Shown piece by piece: positions 33,598-44,125 of a stretch of DNA of 64,000 nt. Made by a program: the position numbers and the translations under genes. This stretch comes from Schoenoplectus triqueter (Eukaryota > Streptophyta > Magnoliopsida > Poales > Cyperaceae), in the NCBI GenBank assembly GCA_964058805.1, contig CAXKVV010002149.1:248001-312000 (forward strand). Reading direction: 5' to 3'. Positions within the stretch are counted from its first letter, which is position 1. Each line of letters opens with the position of its first letter. Below the pieces are notes generated by a model. That model was not told the origin of the DNA. It made no database searches and worked only from the letters and a program-made list of their open reading frames with translations.

Positions 33598-34894
33598 GAA
33601 AAAGAAGGAATATGAGTCATAATTTTGAATGGAATAAATCATAAAATTCTCTACGTACATTTAAATTTTGAGAGAATATTAAAAATAATATGTGTTGAAG
33701 TTATTGAGAGCTCTATTAAAAAAATTGATATATTTTTTTAATATTTATTTAAAATAAAATTTACTTTTGTAATGTTGTTCAGAGAGAGAACTCATTTTTT
33801 TCTCTTTTTCTGTTCTTTTGAGGCAAGCTGATTTTGCATTATGTAAAATAATATAATTACAGTATGTATTGACAACCTAAACTGAATTCATCTGACTAAA
33901 AGAATATCAAAATACATTTTGCATTATTCTAACAAAACATGTACGAAGTTGGTATGAAATATGTAAATTTCTATAATTTTGAATTGTTGCTTAATATTTC
34001 TTTAGTAATTTTCTTTTTAGAAAAAAATTACATTTAACATTTAAACCGTTCAAATTAGTCTCGTACAAAAAATTAACGAATTTAGACAAGTAAATGAATT
34101 TGGCAACTAATTTCATTTGTTTAAAAAAATAAACATCCTTAATGTATAGAATAGCCCAAGTGTGGAACAAAGGAAAATTGACAATTACTTGCAATTCACA
34201 CGAGAACTTCCTTTTTTTTTTATTGAACAATTAAACAAAAGTCAAAGTAAAAGCAAAGATTATAAAAAAACTTTAAAATTTTTATCAAGGTTAATGTAAT
34301 GCAATGTAAAAAGACTTGAATTTTGGTCAAGCTTGCCCCAATAAATGCGACCCCCTTGGCCATTTTTTATAATCAAGAAACAAACACTCATTTTCTTTGC
34401 CTTGTGGAAGAAGAGACTTCCTTTTGTTCAGTCAACAGCTTTTGCTCCCACCCTTTTACTTGTTTCCTCTGACTTCCTCTTGTGACTCTCTATTTATATT
34501 AAATTGTGTAGCTGCTCACTTCGATTACTGGGAAAAGGCTTTCCAATACCAAAAAGAGAACAATAGTGAATTGACCCGCTATACATAAGTTCATATAAAA
34601 TCATGACGCAGATAAACCGAAACATATACACGCCGACCCGCAAGACCGCAAGTTGTCTGCAAGGTCTGTTAAAATACCTCCAGTTATTCACCCCGACTGG
34701 ATGCACCTTTGCGTGGATCCTTTTCCGAGGAAAAAAATGCCTGATTGGAGTTGTATATTTCTGTATACTGGAGAAGAAAAGAGCGATATCTGAACGTGCA
34801 ATTACGGATTTTTTATAAATAATTTTTTTTTAAATATTGGCACTTATGAAAAAATGATTTAGAAGTCAATATAATGGCGCTCTTTTGACTGTTT
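33598..34894. other. AT-rich intergenic spacer
   Basis: No gene or transposon recognised. Short frames here (for example 34397-34588, 34603-34818) show no family resemblance or conserved motif. Confidence 0.5.
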
Positions 34895-35459
34895 ATTTGA
34901 TCCGTATTTTACCAATAAGATGAATATGAATAAATTTTATTTTCATTAAGTCATCAGATATGAATATGAGTAAAAAAATAAATTCATTAATTTATTGGGT
35001 ATAAATATGAATAAGGGGTTCTCGTTACTCATCATCTATTGGGTAAATTATATAAATATATACTTAAATATATATAAATATAATTATTGTATATTTTTAA
35101 TAAATATATAGTTAAATTATATAAATATATATATAGTAGTTAGTATATATTTTTTATGACAACTGACATCAATAATTATATGATTTTTGTTATATTTAAA
35201 ATGTTCATTATTGTTGTAATTTATTAGTATATTTATTTAATATAATTTATTTATCTAACTCATTTAATTTTTTCATTGAATTATTTTTTTATCCGTTATT
35301 TATCGCTACCCATTCGTTACTCGAAATTTTTAACGGGTAAGGATAGAATATGGGTAAAAAAAAAATAATGAGTATGAGTAAAAAAAATTTTAATGGATAT
35401 GAGTATGAAAATACCTCCATCTGTATTATACCCTATCGGCTTACCCATTGACAACCCTA
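34895..35459. mobile_element. Truncated hAT-like element
   Basis: The right end reads GGCTTACCCATTGACAACCCTA, the usual terminus of a common plant hAT MITE type, and the interior has repeated ATGAATATGAGTA / TTACTCATC-type sequence. A matching left terminus (TAGGGTTGTCAATGGG) was not found, so the copy seems cut at its left. Confidence 0.5.
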
Positions 35460-37401
35460 ATATATGCAATACAAATTGAGCAAATTAGTTCTGTAAATTG
35501 GGAATAATTTGCAAAAATTTTAAATATAGTTCTAACTCATTTATGTAGTTTTGCATGATTAAGAAAAAAAAATTACAAAATGTCTTTCTTATTTCCGGTA
35601 TGAATTTGCTCAATCTGTACTCAATATTCCAATTTTTTAAAACATCTTTTGATAAGTGCAAACGTTTGTACAGGTGTTTAGATTTTTGTAAAAAAATTCG
35701 AAATTACCGGTTAAACACGAGAAATATGCCGAAGTGATCCATGCTAATTTTATTATTTTATTCACACAAAAATGACGAAACTTATTTTCCTCTTTATGCC
35801 TTCAACAAAGAGTTTTTCTTTCACAAAGAATGCATTCATTATAGGGTTAAAGAAAAAAAATGTGACATTTTTGTATTACGTAAGAGTGTCGAAAAGAGAG
35901 ATCAAGTACTGATTGTAAAAAAAATATTATTCGACTCAATAGCACTATCAATTCATTATGTGTTTATAATTCAGATTAATTAAATGATTAATCATTGACA
36001 TGCCTATTCATTGATAATAATCATGATCGACAAACGAAGGTAGAATATATTTCCTAATTGACGAATAATGCCAGAGCTAGGAGATATGTGGGTGATCGTT
36101 AGCATAGCTCCTCAATTTTTGTTCTGTTACTTGATAAGGAACTAAGGAAACCATCATTTACCTCAGAAGTTCACCTCTGGATCTGGGTTTGGGTTTGTAG
36201 CCAACTGCATTTGGTGGGAGTTAGTTAGCTAGCCGAAGTTCAAGCAACTGGATACTCTGTGACGCTTCTCAATGCAGACTTGCAGAGTAGCAATAAAGAC
36301 TACGTCGCATTGCATCATGATGTGTTTTTCTTCGCTAATCATGTGTTTTAGTTTGAAGAGCTGAATTTATTTAAATGATTGTCACGGAATGGGATCGATT
36401 AAGTAAATTTAGTATATTTTACTTGTCAAGAAATTTAAACAAGGTGATAACAAAGATCAGTTCAGCTTTTGACTCTTAATTTGATATGAAATTAATAATC
36501 GTTGTAGTGTTGTGTCATGTGTTCAAATATTTTCGATATCACCAAATTATATTATTGTAGAAGCAAAACAAGAGAAAGGATGCTACATGATTGATATGCA
36601 TACTAAATTACATGACTTAAATTAATTATGAGCCACCACCAATCTGCAAGGGAGCATTCCCGAGTAAATCCACACATATTTCTGTAACTAATTTTCATTT
36701 TTACTCTCTTTTCTCATTAAAAACTTGGACTACACAGCCGCGAACTAATTATTTAGCCCATTCGTTTTCCTCCTTTTTATTTGAATTATAATTATAGTTT
36801 TTCACTGTTCTTATGTTTGAATGGAGGGGAAAATAACATTTTTTTTGAATTAGCGATTATTCTCATTTATTATTCTTTGTTTGTGTGAAATTTTTTTTTT
36901 TCAAAAATATTGAGGTTAGTAGATATTCTCACTAATACTTCTTGACGTATCACTTCTTTATTCAACTTAATATCACTGATATGAATAATATAATAAACTT
37001 ATATAATATGAATAATGATAATACTATACAAAATAAGTCACATAATAAAATTGTTAAGATGAATAACAAAATCCGTTCGATTTTACTATATGTTTATCCT
37101 CCGTTTGTCTTTTCATAATTTTCTACTATAAATTTTAAAATTATCAAAACATTTGTTTGCATTTCCATAAAGACTTATGGAAAGACTCGGAGCTGGGAAA
37201 GAAAAGCCAGCCCTTTTGGGTTTATGGAAAACAAAGGAGTAACTAAGAAGAAATCTCCTCTCTTTTTACGTTGTGAGACAATTAAGTGTAACCCAAATGT
37301 ATCTGCAAATCTCAGATTAGTTTATGATTAAGGTTTTTTGTCAGATACTCCGAGCTGTTAAAGCGAGAATCTTATAATAGGTCAGAAAGAGTGGAAAATA
37401 T
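35460..37401. other. Intergenic spacer, nothing recognised
   Basis: AT-rich DNA of nearly 2 kb. Short frames at 35555-35737 and 35741-35983 are Lys/Phe-rich with no recognisable domain. A less AT-rich patch at about 36080-36330 could be an old gene or element fragment but was not identified. Confidence 0.5.
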
Positions 37402-37724
37402 TAGAGGTGGCAATCGGGCGGGTCGGGTCGGGTTCGGGTTCGGGTCGGGCGGGTCGGGTCAGTTTGACTTTCTGGAAGAAATCGGGTCGGGCCGGGTCGG
37501 GTCAGGGTCGGGTCGGGTCGGGTCAATTTACATGTTGTGTTTTTTCAGATCGTTGATAGATTTCGATTGGATTGAAGGCCATTTGATCTCGGGTCGGGTC
37601 AGGTCAGGTCGGGTTCGGGTCGGGTCGGGTCAGTTTGACTTTCTTAAAAAATCGGGTCGGGTCGGGTTCGGGTCCGGGCGGGTCGGGCGGGTTTGTCGGG
37701 TCGGGTCGGGTTCTGCCACCTCTA
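37402..37724. mobile_element. hAT-like element filled with CGGGT repeats
   Basis: 323 bp with terminal inverted repeats TAGAGGTGGCA / TGCCACCTCTA and a perfect 8-bp duplication GAAAATAT at 37394-37401 and 37725-37732. Most of the interior is (CGGGT)n with variants (CGGGTT, CGGGC), in two blocks around a central unique segment near 37530-37590 and each containing CAGTTTGACTTTCT. The Gly/Arg-rich frame across it is not considered a gene. Confidence 0.88.
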
Positions 37725-37732
37725 GAAAATAT

Positions 37733-38204
37733 AACGGACATAAAAAGTAAGATTATTAGTTTATACTTTATACAAACTTATTGAGTACGAGGAGAAATGC
37801 TATAGTTTTTAATTCATTTTTAGTACCACTGTCAACTACCAACTATGCGGCCTGCCCAAGGACCTGTAAAGCCATATAATACAAATGAATGATCGAATAT
37901 ATAATAAAAAATGTTGGAGATATAAAAGTTCAAAAATAATGACGATGCCTCAGTCTATCGGGTTGGATTGCATCGATCTTTTTAATGAGAAGTACATCAG
38001 TCCAACAAACTTTTCTTTGAAATTATTATTTTGATTGCAACGATCTAATTCTGTATTTCATGTCAATTGCTAAAGCATATGCACAGTGACATAACCTATA
38101 TGAAATAACTAGTCGATTAAAGACAGGAGTAGTAGAATGATAATGAGATACAAGACTAGTGCTATCTGAATAGACAACTAAAAGCTGAGTTTTGGGCGAT
38201 TCTA
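37733..38204. other. Spacer between the hAT element and the 58-bp array
   Basis: No gene recognised. A very short LINE-RNase-H-like residue run (LKAEFWAIL) can be read at 38178-38204 but is too short to call. Confidence 0.4.
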
Positions 38205-38420
38205 ATGGCTAGTGATACCATGCTCTCCCTTCTCCAGTCCATGGAGAAATGGATGACAAAGATGTCATCCTTGTTACAGGAATCGATCCAAGCCCAATCC
38301 AATAAGTGGGCTGTGCAGAATGGGCCTAAACCTGGAGGACATCAATCTCAAGGTCAACAATGGAGGAAGAAAACGGATCTCAAAGCCGCAGTGCACAATT
38401 TGGATCCTGTGAAACAATGA
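38205..38420 (+). CDS. Unrecognised 71-residue frame at the left border of the array
   Basis: Encodes a hydrophilic Gln/Lys/Ser-rich peptide with a Met/Leu-rich N-terminal helix-like part (SLLQSMEKWMTKMSSLLQ). It ends with TGA at 38418-38420, and the same frame then stays open for 264 codons into the 58-bp array. I do not recognise the family; a retroelement gag fragment is possible. There is no promoter or splice evidence, and the surroundings do not favour a real gene. Confidence 0.2.
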   Translation: MASDTMLSLLQSMEKWMTKMSSLLQESIQAQSNKWAVQNGPKPGGHQSQGQQWRKKTDLKAAVHNLDPVKQ

Positions 38421-39370
38421 GTGGAGGAGACTAAGAGAGCATCGTCGGGTCCCGTTTTCGTGTTTTGCCTGCCCAGACTCGTTTTCGGCGGTACCGAGGG
38501 CCTCCGGTTCGGTTTTCGTGTTTTGCGCTCCCGGACTCGCTTTTGGTGGTATCGAGGGTTTCGGGTCTCGTTTTCATGTTTTGCGCGCCCGGACTCATTT
38601 CCGGCGGTACCGAGGGCGTCAGGTCCTGTTTTCATATTTTGCGCTCCCGGTCTCGTTTTCGGCGGTACCGAGAGCGTCGGGTCCCATTTTCGTGTTTTGA
38701 ACGAACAGACTCGTTTTGGCGGTACCGAGGGCGTCCGATCTCGTTTTCATGTTTTGCGCTTCCAAACACGTTTTCAGCGGTACCGAGGGCGTCGGGTCTC
38801 GTTTTTATGTTTTGCGCGCCCGGACTCGTTCTGGCGAAACCGAGGGCGTCGGTTCCCATTTTCATGTTTTGCACGCCGGGACTCCTTTTCGGCGGTACTG
38901 AGGGCGTCGGGTCCTGTTTTCATATTTTGCACTCCTGAACTCGTTTTCGGCGGTACCGAGGGCTTCGGGTCCCGTATTCATGCTTTGCGCGCCCGGACTT
39001 GTTGTCAGCGGTACCGAGGGAGTCGGGTCCCGTTTTCATGTTTTGCGCTCTCAGACTCGTTTTCGGCGGTACCGAGGTCGTCGGGTCTCGTTTTCATGTT
39101 TTACGCGCCCGGACTCATTTCCGGCGGTACAGAGAGAGTCGATTCCCGTTTTCAGGTTTTGCGCGCCCGGACTCATTTTCGGCGGTACCGGGGGCATCGG
39201 GACCCGTTTTCATGATTTGCGCGCCCGGACTCATTTCCGGCGGCACCGAGGGCGTCAGTTTCCGTTTTCATGTTTTATGTGCTCAGACTCCTTTTCAGCG
39301 GTACCGACGGCGTCGGGTCCCATTTTCATATTTTGCGCTCCCGGACTCGTTTTCGGCGGTACCGAGGGCT

Positions 39371-40913
39371 GCGAACGGGACCTAAATCCCTCGGTACCGC
39401 TGAAAACGAGTTCGGGAGTGCAAAAATATGAAAACGGGACCCGACACCCTCAGTACCGCCTAAAAGGAGCCCCGGCGCGCAAAATATGAAAACGGGAACT
39501 GACGCCCTCGGTACCGCTAGAAATGAAACCGGGCCGGCAAAATTAGAAGACGAGACCCGACGCCCTCGATACCGTCGAAAGCGATTCCGGGAGCGTAAAA
39601 TATGAAAACGGAACCCGACGACCTCGATACCGCCGAAAATGAGTCAGAGAGCGCAAAACATGAAAACGGGACCCGACGCACTCGATACCGCCGAAAACGT
39701 GTTCGGAAGCAAAAAAACATGAAAATGGGATCGCACACCCTCGGTACCGCCGAAAACGAATCCGGGCGCGCAAAACATGAAAATCGGACCCCACGCCCTC
39801 GGTACCGCCGAAAATGAGTCCGGGAGAGCAAAACATGAAAAACGGGACCCGACACCCTCGGTTCCGCCGAAAACGAGTCCGGGAGCGCAAAATATGAAAA
39901 CGGGACACGATGCCCTCGGTATCGTCGAAAATGAGTCTGGGGCGCGTAGAACATGAAAACGGGACCGGACGCCCTCGGTACCGTCGAAAATGAGTCCGGG
40001 CGCGCAAAACATGAAAACGGCACCCGACGTCCTCGGTACCGTCGAAAACGAGTCCGGGGGAGCAAAACATGAAAACGTGAATCGACGCCCTCTGTACCAT
40101 CGGAAACGAGTCCGGGCGCGTAAAACATGAAAACGGGAGCCGACGTCCTCGGTACGGCCGAAAACAGGTCCGGGCGCGCAAAACATAAAAACGGGAATCG
40201 AAGCCCTCGGTACCGCCGAACACGAGTCCTGGAGCGTAAAATATGAAAACGGGACCTGACGCCCTTGGAACCGCCGAAAAGGAGTCCGGGCGCGCAAAAC
40301 ATGAAAACGGGACCCGACGCCCTCGGTACCGCCGAAAATGAGTCTGGGCGCGCAAAGCACGAAAATGCGACCCGACGCCCTCGGTACCGCCGAAAATGAG
40401 TCTGGGCGCGCAAAACATGAAAACTGGACCCGAAGCCCTCGGTACCGTTGAAAACGAGTTCGGGCGTGCAAAACATGAAAACGGGACCCGACGCCCTAGG
40501 TACCGCCGAAAACGTGTCCGGGAGCGCAAATGATGAAAACGGCAGTCGTCGCCCTCGGTACCGCCGAAAACGAGTCCGGACGCACAAAAAAAGAAAACGG
40601 GACCTGATGCCCTCTGTACCGCCGAAATCGAGTCCGGGAGCGCAAAACATGAAAACGGTATAAGACGCCCTCGGTATCGCCGAAAATGAGTCCGGGCGCG
40701 CAAAACATGAAAACGGGACCCGACGCACTCGGCACAGCCGAAAATAAGTCCGGGAGCGCAAACATGAAAACTGGACCCGACGCCCTCGGTTCCGCCAAAA
40801 ATGAGTCCGGGCGCGCAAAACATGAAAACGGGTCCGGGAGCGCAAAATATGAAAACGGGACCCGACGCCCTCGGTACCGTCGGAAACGAGTCCGGGCGCA
40901 CAAAATTTGAAAA
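39371..40913 (-). repeat. Inverted block inside the 58-bp array
   Basis: From about 39371 to 40913 the units run on the opposite strand (CGGTACCGCCGAAAA, GCGCAAAACATGAAAAC), about 26-27 units. The left switch point falls inside a unit (CCGAGGGCT|GCGAACGGGACC) and the right one near ATTTGAAAA|TGTGTTTTGC. No foreign DNA lies at either junction. Confidence 0.95.
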
Positions 40914-41573
40914 TGTGTTTTGCACGCCCGGATTCCTTTTCGGCGGTAGCGAGGGCGTCAGGTCCCGTTTTCATGTTTTGCGCTCATGGACTCGTTTTCG
41001 GCGGTACCGAGGTTGTCGGGTCCCGTTTTCATATTTTGCGCTCCCGAAATCGCTTTCGGCGGTATCGAGGGCGTTGGTTCTTGTTTTCATGTTTTGCGCG
41101 CCCGGACTAGTTTCCGGCGATACAGAGGGCGTCGGTTCCCGTTTTCATGTTTTTTTTCAGCGGTACCGAGGGCGTCGGTTTCCATTTTCATGTTTTTCGC
41201 GCCCGGACTCCATTTCAGCGGTACCGAGGACGTCGTGTCCTGTTTTCATATTTTGCGCTCCTGGACTCGTTTTCGACGGTACCGAGGGCTTCGGGTCACA
41301 TTTTCATGTTTTGCGCACCCGGATTCCTTTTCGACGGTAACATGGGCGTCGGGTCCCGATTTCGTGTTTTGCGCGCCCAGACTCGTTTTTGGCAGTACCG
41401 AGGGCGTCGGGTCCCGTTTTCATGTTTTACACGCCCGAACTTGTTTGTGGCTGTGCCGAGGGCGTCGGGTCCCATATTCATGTTTTGCGCTCTCGGACTC
41501 ATTTTTGGCTGTGCATAGTGCGGCCGATCCCATTTTCATGTTTTGCGCTCCCGGAGTCATTTTCGGCGATACC

Positions 41574-44125
41574 GAGGGCGTCCGATCCCGTTTTCATGTT
41601 TTGCGCTCCCAGACACGCCTTTGGTGGTACCGAGGGCGTCAGGTCCCGTTTTGATGTTTTGCCTGCCCTAACTATTTTTTGGCGGTATCGAGGGCGTCCG
41701 GTCCCGTTTTCGTGTTTTGCGCGCCCTAACTCATTTTCGGCGGTACCGAGGGCGTGGGGTCCCGTTTTCATGTTTTGCGCTCCCGGACTCGATTTCGGCG
41801 GTACCGAGGGCGTCGGATCCCGTTTTCATGTTTTGCGCGCCCGGACTCGTTTTCGACGGTAGCGAGGTCGTCGGGTCCCGTTTTCATGTTTTGCGCGCCC
41901 CGACTCATTTTCGACTGTACTGAGGGCGTCAGGTCTCGTTTTCATGTTTTGCGCGCCCGGACTCATTTTCGGCAGTACCGAGGGCGTCGGGTCCGGTTTT
42001 CAAGTTTTGCGTGCCCGGACTCATTTTCGGCGGTATCGAGGGTGTACGATCCCGTTTTCATGTTTTGCGCTCCCGGACACGTTTTCGGCGGTACCGAGTT
42101 CGTCGGGTCCCGTTTTCATGTTTTGCGCTCCCGGACTCTTTTTCGGCTGTACCGAGGTCGTCGGGTCCCGTTTTCATATTTTGTGCTCCTGACTCGCTGA
42201 CGGCGGTATCGAGGGCGACGAGTCACGTTTTCTAATTTTGCCCGCCCGGATTCGTTTCTAAAGGTACCGAAGGCGTCGGTTCCTGTTTTCATGTTTTGCG
42301 CGCCAGAACTTCTTTTCGGCGGTACTGAGGGCGTCGGGTCCCGTTTTCATATTTTTGCACTCCCGAACTCGTTTTCAGCGGTACCAAGGGCTTCAGGTCC
42401 CGTTTTCATATTTTGCGCTCCCGGACTCGCTTTTGGCGGAATCGAGGGCGTGATTTCCCGTTTTCAAGTTTTGCGTGCCCAGACTCATTTTCGGCAGTAC
42501 CGAGGGCGTCAGGTCTCATTTTCATGATTTGCGCACCCGGACTCGTTTCCGGCAGTAACGTGGGCGTCGGTTTCCGTTTTCATGTTTTTCGCGCTCGGAC
42601 CCCATTTCAGCGGTACCGAGGGCGTCGAGTCCCGTTTTTATATTTTGCGCTTCCAGACTCGTTTTCGGCGGTACCGAGGTCTTCGGGTCCCGTTTTCATG
42701 TTTTGCGCGCCCAGACTCATTTTTGGCGGTACCGAGGGCATAGGGTCACGTTTTGATGTTTTGTGCTCCCTGACTCGTTTTCGGCGGTATCGAGGGCGTC
42801 GGGTACCGTTTTCATATTTTGCGCTCTCGGAATCGCTTTCGTCGGTATCGAGGGCGTCCGATCCCGTTTTCATGTTTTGCGCTCCCAGACACGCCTTTGG
42901 TGGTACCGAGGGCGTCAGGTCCCGTTTTGATGTTTTGCCTGCCCTAACTATTTTTTGGCGGTACCGAGGGCGTCCGGTCCCGTTTTCGTGTTTTGCGCGC
43001 CCTAACTCATTTTCGGCGGTACCGAGGGCGTGGGGTCCCGTTTTCATGTTTTGCGCTCCCGGACTCGATTTCGGCGGTACCGAGGGCGTCGGATCCCGTT
43101 TTCATGTTTTGCGCGCCCGGACTCGTTTTCGACGGTAGCGAGGTCGTCGGGTCCCGTTTTCATGTTTTGCGCGCCCTGACTCATTTTCGACTGTACTGAG
43201 GGCGTTAGGTCTCGTTTTCATGTTTTGCGCGCCCGGACTCATTTTCGGCAGTACCGAGGGCGTCGGGTCCGGTTTTCAAGTTTTGCGCGCCCGGACTCAT
43301 TTTCGGCGGTATCGAGGGTGTACGATCCCGTTTTCATGTTTTGCGCTCCCGGACACGTTTTCGGCGGTACCGAGTTCGTCGGGTCCCGTTTTCATGTTTT
43401 GCGCTCCCGGACTCTTTTTCGGCTGTACCGAGGTCGTCGGGTCCCGTTTTCATATTTTGTGCTCCTGACTCGCTGACGGCGGTATCGAGGGCGACGAGTC
43501 ACGTTTTCTAATTTTGCCCGCCCGGACTCGTTTCTAAAGGTACCGAAGGCGTCGGTTCCTGTTTTCATGTTTTGCGCGCCAGAACTTGTTTTCGGCGGTA
43601 TTGAGGGCGTCGGGTCCCGTTTTCATATTTTTGCACTCCCGAACTCGTTTTCAGCGGTACTAAGGGCTTCAGGTCCCGTTTTCATATTTTGCGCTCCCGG
43701 ACTCGCTTTTGGCGGAATCGAGGGCGTGATTTCCCGTTTTCAAGTTTTGCGTGCCCAGACTCATTTTCGGCAGTACCGAGAGCGTCGGGTCTCATTTTCA
43801 TGATTTGCGCACCCGGACTCGTTTCCGGCAGTAACGTGGGCGTCGGTTTCCGTTTTCATGTTTTTCGCGCTCGGACCCCATTTCAGCGGTACCGAGGGCG
43901 TCGAGTCCCGTTTTTATATTTTGCGCTTCCAGACTCGTTTTCGGCGGTACCGAGGTCTTCGGGTCCCGTTTTCATGTTTTGCGCGCCCAGACTCATTTTT
44001 GGCGGTACCGAGGGCATAGGGTCACGTTTTCATGTTTTGTGCTCCCTGACTCGTTTTCGGCGGTATCGAGGGCGTCGGGTACCGTTTTCATATTTTGCGC
44101 TCTCGGAATCGCTTTCGTCGGTATC
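41574..44125 (+). repeat. Two tandem copies of a 1,276-bp (22-unit) block
   Basis: Copy 1 is about 41574-42849, copy 2 about 42850-44125. The same ordered set of unit variants, including odd ones such as CTCGCTGACGGCGG and GTTTCTAAAGGTACC, recurs 1,276 bp apart (22 x 58). Only scattered single-base differences were seen. Confidence 0.9.

Noticed and set aside
37391..37750. 119-codon Gly/Arg-rich frame that looks like an RNA-binding RGG protein
   Set aside because: Translation of CGGGT microsatellite inside a hAT element with clear borders.
38178..38204. LINE RNase H similarity (LKAEFWAIL)
   Set aside because: Only nine residues; the following sequence does not continue the domain.
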